64,000 bases of DNA, taken from NCBI RefSeq assembly GCF_003991355.1, contig NZ_RCSU01000001.1, forward strand, positions 742,286 through 806,285, written 5' to 3'. Source of the stretch: Pseudoflavitalea rhizosphaerae. GTDB taxonomy: Bacteria; Bacteroidota; Bacteroidia; Chitinophagales; Chitinophagaceae. The notes beneath the pieces were generated by a model, which saw only the letters and a list, made by a program, of their open reading frames with translations, ran no database searches and was not told the origin of the DNA. This document shows, piece by piece, positions 28,992 through 36,486 of the stretch. A program made the position numbers and the translations under genes. The first letter of the stretch is position 1. The number at the start of each line of letters is the position of its first letter.

Positions 28992-30473
28992 TTAGTTGTT
29001 GTAATCGTTTTGTTCGATTTGCCCCCTGCTGGCGCCGATCTCCACGCCGTTTACAGGAATAGCGTAACGTTTACTACCAACCGGTAATGTATAGGTTTGC
29101 GGCACATCGGTATTCACTACACTGTTGTTGAGCTGGAAAAAATCGCGGGTGATCACAACATCATCTGCCGGATAATCATTCACACTGAAGCGGCGTATAT
29201 CGTACCAGCGGGTAACGAATGGCAGTTCACGCCTGCGTTCTTCCAGCACTTTGGTGATGGCTTCTGCCTTGTTGGCTGCGCTGAGCGGCAGGGAGCTGCT
29301 CATCCGTTTATCACGTAACAGGTTCACTGTGTTCATCGCATCTCCAGGCGCATCCTTGCGTGCCTGTGCTTCGGCTTTGTTCAGCAATACTTCAGCAATG
29401 GTTGGCCCTGAAGGCAGCATGCTGCCGGTCTGGAAAATCTGGTAACGGTACATATTGGCTGTTCCCGCATCGAAATACCTGCCGCCTTGCGGGAACATGA
29501 ACCATTTGTATCGGAGATCATTTTGCTGATCGTATAAGGATACCAGTGAGGAACTGGGCAGGAACCACCAGCCGGGTGTATACGTAAAACGGAGGTAATA
29601 GAACTCCGGCCAGTAATAATACTTTGCAGCGGTCCAGTCGTTCAGCTCAGAAAAATTGATCGTAACGTTGGGGTTGGCGTAAGTTACAGGGGTGCCCGCC
29701 ACAAGAGTCTTGTAATCTTTCAACTGAACGGAGGCTGTAGCAAGGGCAATGTCCGCCTGTTCGATGGTTTTATCATAGTTGCCCGCAAACAGGTAATACC
29801 TGCTCATGAATGCTGCCACAGCCTTCTTGCTGGCGCGCCAGGGGAGTTTAGCATCCACATCGGTCACCGGAGTCTTTGCTGCTTCTGCCATATCTGCCAG
29901 GATGAAATCATAGGTTTCTTTCAGGGTGGCCCTTTTCAGTGATTCGGTGAACTCATTCCCTACTTTCAACGGCAATCCTTTGGCACCTGCATTGGCATCA
30001 GTGTAAGGAACACAATAGTAGTTGGCCAGCAACCAGTATGAGTAACCGCGAACGAAATGAGCATCGGCCTTTACCTTTTGTTTAAGCGCATCGTCGCCTG
30101 TGGCTGCATCGATATTATTGATCACCAGGTTGGCGGTAAAGATCTTGTTGTACTCTCCTGCCCAGAGCTGATCAGATGCAATATTGTTCTCCACCTGGTC
30201 ATTGGTGAAAAGATAGAAATAGATCGCCTCAGGAGTGAATTCGCCCGCATTGTTCTTATAGTCCTCTTTCGGGATTTCCGTATCGTCAGTTGAATAGGTG
30301 GCGGTGTAATTATTCTCCTGAACAAACCTGGAGGCATTGTTCAGCAAGGCTTCCAGTTGCTCCACCGTTTCGATGGTAGCTAGTTTTTTTGATTCTTTCT
30401 CCAGGTATTTCTTACAGCCGCCCGTAGTCATCAGGACTGCTGCTATCAATATGATGAAATGATTTTTCTTCAT
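28992..30473 (-). CDS. SusD/RagB-family outer-membrane lipoprotein (locus 3)
   Basis: The 493-residue lipoprotein has the lipobox TTGGC followed by KKYLEKESKK. A helical core with VKADAHFVRGYSYWLLANYY and a C-terminal block with VLEERRRELPFVTRWYDIRR mark it as a SusD_RagB protein. The middle of the molecule is rich in Tyr and Trp (AAKYYYWPEFYYLRFTYTPG), as expected of a ligand face. It follows its susC by 11 bp and precedes the TPR-thioredoxin by 12 bp, making a tight three-gene unit. The ligand is unknown. Confidence 0.93.
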   Translation of the reverse strand: MKKNHFIILIAAVLMTTGGCKKYLEKESKKLATIETVEQLEALLNNASRFVQENNYTATYSTDDTEIPKEDYKNNAGEFTPEAIYFYLFTNDQVENNIASDQLWAGEYNKIFTANLVINNIDAATGDDALKQKVKADAHFVRGYSYWLLANYYCVPYTDANAGAKGLPLKVGNEFTESLKRATLKETYDFILADMAEAAKTPVTDVDAKLPWRASKKAVAAFMSRYYLFAGNYDKTIEQADIALATASVQLKDYKTLVAGTPVTYANPNVTINFSELNDWTAAKYYYWPEFYYLRFTYTPGWWFLPSSSLVSLYDQQNDLRYKWFMFPQGGRYFDAGTANMYRYQIFQTGSMLPSGPTIAEVLLNKAEAQARKDAPGDAMNTVNLLRDKRMSSSLPLSAANKAEAITKVLEERRRELPFVTRWYDIRRFSVNDYPADDVVITRDFFQLNNSVVNTDVPQTYTLPVGSKRYAIPVNGVEIGASRGQIEQNDYNN

Positions 30474-30484
30474 GGTCTCCGTTT

Positions 30485-33400
30485 TTAGAATTGAATATTA
30501 CATCCCAGGGTGATTGTCCTCAGCGGACGATTGCTTCCGGGCAGCCAATCGGGATGGAACCCTCTGCTATTGGCGCGGTACACCAATCCAAGGTTCCTTG
30601 CCTGCGCATACACGCGGATACCTTCCAGCAATACAGCTTTACTGAGTTTGGTGGGAAATGTATAATCCAGCATGATCTCTTTGCACTCGATATAGGAAGA
30701 GCTTTCCACCAGTCCCTGTAAATTGGGACCATACCTGTCCCAGCGGTAAGTACCGGGATCATTCGCCTGCGGGAAGGAAGGAATATCGGGATTGCCGGCA
30801 AATACTTCAGACACGAACCGGTCCACAAATGTTTTACCTCCTCCAATGAGCGTAGCATAATTGAATATCGGGTTTTTGTATACGCCGCCCATCGTGCCGG
30901 TGAACAGTACATTCAGACTGAAACCATAGGCCCTGAAAGTATTTAGCCAGCTCATGGTGTGAGGAGGGATGGCCGTGCCTTCATAGTTGAGGTACTGTAA
31001 TCCAAGGCCCCTGTTGTGCAATGCCAGGTCATCAAAGCGGTTAGGCGTACCCTTTACCCCTGCAACATAAGGCACGCCATCTTTCATACCGAGATAGGTG
31101 TAAGAGTATACAGGTTGAATGGGACGGCCCTGCACAAAAGCATTTCCACCCAGCATTTCATAACCATAAATAGCAGGATAATAGAGATCGGTGATCTTGT
31201 TCTTATTGTATGCATAAGTGACCATGGTCTGGTATTCCATCTTTGTACCCGGAATTTCCAATCTTGTTCCCAGGGAAAGTTCGATACCATTGTTCACCAG
31301 TTTGGCATTGTTGAACTTCTGCCTGGTAGTGCCATTGGCAGCAGCGAGTGTTACCAGGCCAACCAGGTCGGAACCATTCTTCTTGTAATAATCGATCTTA
31401 CCTGCCAGCTTTCCTTTGAACAGCGCGAAGTCTATGCCGATATTGGTGGTAGTGGTCTTCTCCCACCTCAATAACGGGTTGCCATAGTCGGAAATAGTAG
31501 CGGTGATGGTGCCGGTGGTGGCATTCAGTGAAGTGCCCATATTCAGCAATGTTTTGGTGGAGGTTCCTTTTTCCGCATTGCCGTTCCTGCCGTAAGTGGC
31601 GCGCAGCGCGAGGTTATCCACAAAAGCAACATCCCGCATAAAATCTTCCCTTCCAACATTCCAGGAACCGCCAACAGACCAGAATGGCGACCAGCGCAGG
31701 CTGGGATCATCGGTGATATAGTTGGAAGCATCGGCACGTATACTACCAGACAGGGTATACTTACGGCTATAGGTATACGCTGCATTCCCGTAAAAGGAAA
31801 CATACCTGTCAAGCCCCCATCCGATGATGGGGTTGCCACCCTGCAGGGTTACACCGGAACTACCGGTAATATTCTTGAAAGTATTACCTGCACTACCATA
31901 TCCGTATGGAGGTACACTGCTCTGCAGTTTATCGGGATAATAACCATAGAGCCAGGGGTTGGCAATATTGTCCACTTCATATTGTGAAACTTCAAAACCA
32001 GCGATGGCAGTCACCTGGTGCTTCTTTGCAAAATAACGGTCGAAGTTCAGCTGATTGCGGAACACATAGCTTTCATTGGTGGTATTGTTGATCCAGGCAT
32101 TGCCGACCTGGCGGGGTGTTTGGATACCGCCTTTGGGCAGGAATACTTTGTTCACTGTTTGTGTGGCAGGTGTATAATCGATATAATAATTCACCAGATC
32201 ACGTGCAAAGTAAGTGTTCTCACTGTAGTAGTCCTGATAATCCGTTTTACGTCTTTCATACTGCAGTTTGGAATCGAAAGACAATCCCTTCATGATATTG
32301 ATGGTCATACCCAGTTGGAGACGTGCGTTCAGGTCTTCCGTACTGAATTCCCGTTCGCGTACTTCACGCAGGAGGTTGAAGCTCCAGTCCTGGTATGGCA
32401 ATTTATTGGTAGGAAGTGTTGCCAGCAATTGCCTGTTGATCCCTTTCAGGTTCACACTGTATGAACCATCCGGATTGAGCAGGGTTTCGTATGGCGATAA
32501 CTGCTCCAGCTCGGAAACCGTTGCCCCGCTTGATGTCTGATTGGTATATTGAATGGAAGCGCTGGCAAAGAAGCTGAGAAATTTCGTGGGTCTGTACTGG
32601 TTATTGAAGTTGAACATGAAGCGGTTGTACTGGTTGCCCACAAATCCGTCTTTATTCTTTTCGAACATGAAGGATGCAAGACTCCTGATCTTATCGGTAC
32701 CACCTGAGATATTGATATTATACTGACTGAGCACGGGCCGTTGCAGGAGCAGGTCTTCGATCTGTCCTCGGTTGTCGATACGGCGCAGACTATCGAGCCC
32801 GCGGTTCATGGCTTCCGTGCTGATTGTACCTGTTTCGTTGGCGTAGAGCAGTTCCTGCGCCAGTGTGAGCGATGTGCGCAGCTGGTTGAAAGAGCCGCTG
32901 AATTTGCTGAGCGCCCAGTTGTTCTTCCAGGCAAGCTCTTCATAACGGATAAAATCTTCCGTGGTGGCTGTTCTGGTAACCTGGTTGAGATCGATCTTAT
33001 CCCCGATCCTGGTGAATGCATTCACTTCCACTTTCAGTTTTTGTCCGGCCCTGGCCTGTTTGGTAGTGATCACGATCACGCCATTGGCAGACCTGGCGCC
33101 CCAGATGGAAGCTGCTGCAGCATCTTTCAATACGGTAACTGATTCTATGTCATTGGGATTGATAGTGGTGAAGCTGGTATCGGCTACCGGAAATCCATCT
33201 ACTACTACCAATGGTTTGGCATCAGCATACATGGAGCTGGTTCCGCGGATGAGGAAATTGAAACTGCCATCTGATTTTTCCTTTCCCTGCATGCCAGGCA
33301 CCATGCCCTGCAATGCGGTGGAGAGGTTGGAGATAGGGCGTTTCTGAAGCATGTCTTTATTCACCACATCATAAGCGCCGGTGGCGCGTTCCCTGGAGAT

Positions 33401-34117
33401 GCGCTGATAACCGGTGTTCACTACAACAGTAGCCAAATCAAGCTCCATGTCTGTGCGGGTGAGCGAGATATCGATCTGTTTTCCGCGCACTACTTTGTGT
33501 TCTTTGCTTGCATACCCAACGAAACTGATCACGAGAATATCTCCATCATTCACATTGATGGTGAAGCGGCCTTCCGCATCTGTAACAGCAGCGTTGTTCA
33601 TCATTTCCCCTCTCCGCTTTACTTTCACGGTTGCGCCGGGCAAGGGATTTCCATCGGCATCGCGCACATACCCAGATACTGGTGGTGCAAACAAGCTGAA
33701 TGCAGGAGAAAGGAGTCTGGCTCTTGCAGCAGGTTTTTCTTTGATGAAGATGGTCTTTGATCTGATCTCGAATTCAATGGGTTTGTTTTCCAGCAGCAAT
33801 TCGAGAAAACTTGAAAGCGTCATTTGCGATACCTGAAGTGATACACGTTCTTTGCTTTTGACGGTTCTTGTACTTCCGATGATAACATAACCTGTTTGCG
33901 CTTCAATGGCTTCAAATACTTTTTCCATCGTCACATTCTTACCGGAGAAAGTGATGGTCTGGGAAGAAGTTTTGGCGCTTAGAGACAAACAACAGATCAA
34001 TAGCATCAATGCGGTTAATTTCATAACGCGCAAGGTTTTGGTGATGAACCAGTGAGGCTCCTGCCGGTTTTTCAAAAAAGCAGTAGCCCGCCGGTTACAA
34101 TAAGCAGTCAATAACAT
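30485..34117 (-). CDS. SusC/RagA TonB-dependent receptor with STN domain (locus 3)
   Basis: At 1210 residues this is the largest receptor here. I chose the ATG at 34117 (MLLTAYCNRR); the frame continues to a TTG at 34159, and an ATG at 34024 (MKLTALMLLI) would give a bare signal peptide. The hydrophobic core ends AKTSSQ; the STN domain follows (MEKVFEAIEAQTGYVIIGST), then the regulatory-like domain (VSGYVRDADGNPLPGATVKV) and the plug with VLKDAAAASIWGARSANGV. The barrel ends LRTITLGCNIQF. The Ile-Trp in place of the common Leu/Ile-Tyr in the plug motif is a mild variant. Two hairpins lie in the 149-bp gap to fecR. Confidence 0.94.
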   Translation of the reverse strand: MLLTAYCNRRATAFLKNRQEPHWFITKTLRVMKLTALMLLICCLSLSAKTSSQTITFSGKNVTMEKVFEAIEAQTGYVIIGSTRTVKSKERVSLQVSQMTLSSFLELLLENKPIEFEIRSKTIFIKEKPAARARLLSPAFSLFAPPVSGYVRDADGNPLPGATVKVKRRGEMMNNAAVTDAEGRFTINVNDGDILVISFVGYASKEHKVVRGKQIDISLTRTDMELDLATVVVNTGYQRISRERATGAYDVVNKDMLQKRPISNLSTALQGMVPGMQGKEKSDGSFNFLIRGTSSMYADAKPLVVVDGFPVADTSFTTINPNDIESVTVLKDAAAASIWGARSANGVIVITTKQARAGQKLKVEVNAFTRIGDKIDLNQVTRTATTEDFIRYEELAWKNNWALSKFSGSFNQLRTSLTLAQELLYANETGTISTEAMNRGLDSLRRIDNRGQIEDLLLQRPVLSQYNINISGGTDKIRSLASFMFEKNKDGFVGNQYNRFMFNFNNQYRPTKFLSFFASASIQYTNQTSSGATVSELEQLSPYETLLNPDGSYSVNLKGINRQLLATLPTNKLPYQDWSFNLLREVREREFSTEDLNARLQLGMTINIMKGLSFDSKLQYERRKTDYQDYYSENTYFARDLVNYYIDYTPATQTVNKVFLPKGGIQTPRQVGNAWINNTTNESYVFRNQLNFDRYFAKKHQVTAIAGFEVSQYEVDNIANPWLYGYYPDKLQSSVPPYGYGSAGNTFKNITGSSGVTLQGGNPIIGWGLDRYVSFYGNAAYTYSRKYTLSGSIRADASNYITDDPSLRWSPFWSVGGSWNVGREDFMRDVAFVDNLALRATYGRNGNAEKGTSTKTLLNMGTSLNATTGTITATISDYGNPLLRWEKTTTTNIGIDFALFKGKLAGKIDYYKKNGSDLVGLVTLAAANGTTRQKFNNAKLVNNGIELSLGTRLEIPGTKMEYQTMVTYAYNKNKITDLYYPAIYGYEMLGGNAFVQGRPIQPVYSYTYLGMKDGVPYVAGVKGTPNRFDDLALHNRGLGLQYLNYEGTAIPPHTMSWLNTFRAYGFSLNVLFTGTMGGVYKNPIFNYATLIGGGKTFVDRFVSEVFAGNPDIPSFPQANDPGTYRWDRYGPNLQGLVESSSYIECKEIMLDYTFPTKLSKAVLLEGIRVYAQARNLGLVYRANSRGFHPDWLPGSNRPLRTITLGCNIQF

Positions 34118-34188
34118 ACTTTTGTAACAGTTTTGGGTTGATGAATAAACTTCCAACAATGGTTTTTCAACGCTATCCCGAAACGTTC

Positions 34189-34242
34189 ACCGGGGATGGT
34201 TCCAAGCATTCCCGGTTTTTTTCGGTATAGTCTCGGCTATAC
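34189..34242 (-). promoter_or_regulatory. Two hairpins in the fecR-susC gap, locus 3
   Basis: A near-perfect stem (ACCGGGGATG.. with ..GCATTCCCGGT, 34189-34216) is followed by a perfect 6-bp stem (GTATAG/CTATAC, 34225-34242). On the minus strand neither has a T run behind it, so they are more likely leader or attenuator structures, or RNA-processing signals, than full terminators. Confidence 0.5.
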
Positions 34243-34266
34243 TTAGAGAAACAGTAAGATGAGGTT

Positions 34267-35439
34267 TTACTTCTGTAAAGCAGTCACACGGACCGTATTA
34301 CCTTCCAGCCTGACTTTAGCAACAATGCTGTCCAGGCCTCCTAATGCATCGTTCAATGTCAGCGTACGCTCCATTTTCCCGGCTAATCCTTCGCGGGGTA
34401 TTTCATTTTCATAGACGATCTTCACATCGTACCACCTGGCCAGTTGACGCATCGCCTGGTCAAAAGGTAATTTATCGAAATCAAAGTACCCGGATTTCCA
34501 CGCAATGTCCTGACGAACATCGGTAGCAGTGACCACTCCATTGGAGTAAGCCTGACCGGGTTTGAGGATAGTATTGTTGATCTTTACAGCGCCTTCAATA
34601 AGGCTCGTCCTGACTGAAGGCTCATCATTGTAGCTGTTCACATTGAAAGCAGTACCCAGTACGGTAATTTCTTCTGTGGCAGTTTTCACAATGAATGGCA
34701 TGTTTTTCTGTTGCGTCACTTCAAAGTAGGCCTCCCCAGAGATGCTTACCTCTCTCCTGCTTCCACTGAAAGTAACCGGATACGTGATGCTGCTGGCAGC
34801 ATTGAGCCAAACTTTTGTACCATCGGACAACAACAGCTGAAACATGCCGCCATTGGGCGTTGTGATGGTATTCAAAGCACCGGGGTCCATCGGTGCGTTG
34901 GCTGCATAGATCAGTTGACCTTCCTGGTTCTCGATATTCATTTCGCCATCACGGATAGTACCTGCATCATCTTTCCCCAGAACCAGTTTCCGGCCGTTGG
35001 ACAGCGTTAGTATTGCTTTGTTGCCGCCGGGCAATTTGATATTTTCCTTTTCCACTTTTTGCAGAGCCAGTTCCTTGCTTTTTTCAACTGGCCTAAACAT
35101 AAAGTAAGCAACAGCCCCGATGATCAGTAACGCAATAGCCGCTGCATACCTGAACCATGCCGTTCTGAGGAAATGCGTCCTATGCATTACCACCGGCTGT
35201 ATATCCTGCTTGATTCCTCCGGCCTGCACGATCTTCTGGTACAGGAGCTCCAACTGCTGTTCATTTTTCCATTCTCCCCACGCCTGTTTCAACAGGTCCT
35301 GCTCCACCTTGTTTCCATAGCGTTCACGGAATTCTTCTTTTTCCAGGAAGGAAAAGAATGCTTCCACCTCTTCGGGCTGCAAATGGTCAGTCACGAAACG
35401 GTTGATCAATTCATCATATGGAGCAGTGGGTGTGGACAT
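34267..35439 (-). CDS. FecR-family anti-sigma factor (locus 3)
   Basis: The 390-residue protein has a membrane span at about 96-115 (FRYAAAIALLIIGAVAYFMF). Its FecR domain shows LSDGTKVWLNAASSITYP, REVSISGEAYFEV and VLGTAFNVNSY, and the DUF4974 tail has FDQAMRQLARWYDVKIVYE. It sits 55 bp after its sigma gene and 149 bp before susC. The role is the same as for the other three: membrane anti-sigma factor coupled to the STN domain of the receptor. Confidence 0.94.
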   Translation of the reverse strand: MSTPTAPYDELINRFVTDHLQPEEVEAFFSFLEKEEFRERYGNKVEQDLLKQAWGEWKNEQQLELLYQKIVQAGGIKQDIQPVVMHRTHFLRTAWFRYAAAIALLIIGAVAYFMFRPVEKSKELALQKVEKENIKLPGGNKAILTLSNGRKLVLGKDDAGTIRDGEMNIENQEGQLIYAANAPMDPGALNTITTPNGGMFQLLLSDGTKVWLNAASSITYPVTFSGSRREVSISGEAYFEVTQQKNMPFIVKTATEEITVLGTAFNVNSYNDEPSVRTSLIEGAVKINNTILKPGQAYSNGVVTATDVRQDIAWKSGYFDFDKLPFDQAMRQLARWYDVKIVYENEIPREGLAGKMERTLTLNDALGGLDSIVAKVRLEGNTVRVTALQK

Positions 35440-35494
35440 ACAATAATAAAGTCGCGCAACTCAGGAAAAAGTATTAGCGCCGTTTAACATTTTT

Positions 35495-36109
35495 TTAGAA
35501 AAAATTAGGATCGAGGATAATAAGTGGCAGCAAACAGGCCACCAGTGCGCCATTCGGGCTATGGGCAAGCACATAATTACGTAAGGATTCCATCGCTTTG
35601 TGCAGATGAACGCGTACCGTATTGGTAGTAATGCCCATTCGTTTACCGATCTCTTCATAACTCAATCCTTCTTCACGCTGCAGTTTGAAAGCGGTCCGCT
35701 GCTGTGGGCTGAGCTGCTCCACCGCCTGTTGCAACAAAATGATCTGCTCCTTTTTCATCAGGTACAGTTCAGGGCTGTCCATGGCAATTTCCATCCTTTC
35801 TTTCAGGTAGTTGACATAGGTTTCATGGCTTCCCTGTTTACGGAGGGAGCTTACAATAGTATTACGAACGATGGTATAGAACCAGGAAGCGAAATGCTGA
35901 ATAGATAAAAGCTCTGTTCTGTTTTCCCACAACTTGAGGAATACGGTCTGCACGATATCTTCAGCAAGATGAGGGAGTTTAAGATGCTGCAACGCTACGG
36001 CATACACGCCGGGGGAATATCCTTCATACAACTGACGGAAAGCAGGCTCATGGCTTTCCGACACTTGCTGCAATAATAGTAGCTCATTATGAAGGGGTCG
36101 CAGTATCAA
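35495..36109 (-). CDS. ECF RNA polymerase sigma factor (locus 3)
   Basis: This 204-residue factor has region 2 (YSPGVYAVALQHLKLPHLAE, then DIVQTVFLKLWENR) and region 4 (LSYEEIGKRMGITTNTVRVH). The first possible start is the TTG at 36109; no ATG occurs in frame before region 2, so this is the second sigma gene in the window that seems to use TTG. A hydrophobic tail (VACLLPLIILDPNFF) ends the protein, as in the locus 2 factor. A TATCTTTA box lies 20 bp upstream and a four-hairpin element 92 bp upstream. Confidence 0.92.
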   Translation of the reverse strand: MILRPLHNELLLLQQVSESHEPAFRQLYEGYSPGVYAVALQHLKLPHLAEDIVQTVFLKLWENRTELLSIQHFASWFYTIVRNTIVSSLRKQGSHETYVNYLKERMEIAMDSPELYLMKKEQIILLQQAVEQLSPQQRTAFKLQREEGLSYEEIGKRMGITTNTVRVHLHKAMESLRNYVLAHSPNGALVACLLPLIILDPNFF

Positions 36110-36128
36110 TCGGGCTGGTTTTGCAGCA

Positions 36129-36136
36129 TAAAGATA
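36129..36136 (-). promoter_or_regulatory. Possible -7 element for locus 3 sigma gene
   Basis: On the minus strand this reads TATCTTTA, one base from TAnnTTTG, and ends 20 bp before the TTG start. No good -33 element was found. Confidence 0.3.
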
Positions 36137-36200
36137 GCAGATTGCAGGAAAAGGCCGGACCTTTTCATTGTTGGTGAGCAGACGGGATGTACAGGGTGCT

Positions 36201-36308
36201 GGCAGTCGCTCGCCTCTGGCGAGTGACTTCTAATTGTTCGCCTCCGGCGAACACCGTGTCGCCAGAGGCGACAGAACAGAAGTCACTCGCCAGAGGCGAG
36301 CGACTGCC
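36201..36308. repeat. Four-hairpin palindromic element, copy B
   Basis: This 108-bp element is bounded by perfect 31-bp inverted repeats (36201-36231 and 36278-36308), each starting GGCAGTCGCTCGCC. Each arm folds on itself (CTCGCC-TCT-GGCGAG), and two more hairpins lie inside (36236-36252, GTTCGCC-based; 36257-36273, TGTCGCC-based). The plan and length match copy A. No gene is inside and no target-site duplication is obvious at the ends. It resembles a MITE or a REP/BIME-type element; the mobilising enzyme is not in the window. Confidence 0.88.
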
Positions 36309-36391
36309 AACTCACCGCCCCTTTTTAATCCCCCCAACTCACCGCCCTTTTTAGTCAGCCTCAGCTCTCCGCCCTTTTTAGTCACCCCCTC
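36309..36391. repeat. Three tandem 27-29 bp repeats beside copy B
   Basis: Three units follow copy B directly: 36309-36335, 36336-36362 and 36363-36391. Each has the form A(A/G)CTC(A/T)CCGCCC, then a T run and AATC or AGTC, then a C-rich end. Read as protein they give a meaningless KKGGEL repeat, so no gene is called. Confidence 0.7.
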
Positions 36392-36433
36392 GGCCGCACC
36401 CTGTACCTCCCAAATACTCCCTGATACCATGCA

Positions 36434-36478
36434 AAGAGGCGACCTTTTTGGGGTCGCCTCTTCTGTAATTGCTTACAG
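36434..36478 (-). terminator. Hairpins after the 1609-residue T9SS gene
   Basis: A perfect 11-bp stem (AAGAGGCGACC at 36434-36444, GGTCGCCTCTT at 36452-36462) lies just behind a smaller 6-bp hairpin (CTGTAA/TTACAG, 36463-36478), both downstream of the stop at 36487 on the minus strand. The T run is short, so termination may depend mostly on stem strength. Confidence 0.6.
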
Positions 36479-36486
36479 TTCCAGAC

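Noticed and set aside
36201..36391. CRISPR array
   Set aside because: The repeats are palindromes or direct 27-bp units without spacers of regular length, and no cas gene is near.
36230..36430. Short minus-strand frame encoding a KKGGEL repeat
   Set aside because: It is a translation of the tandem DNA repeat and the palindromic element and has no start context or homologue pattern.
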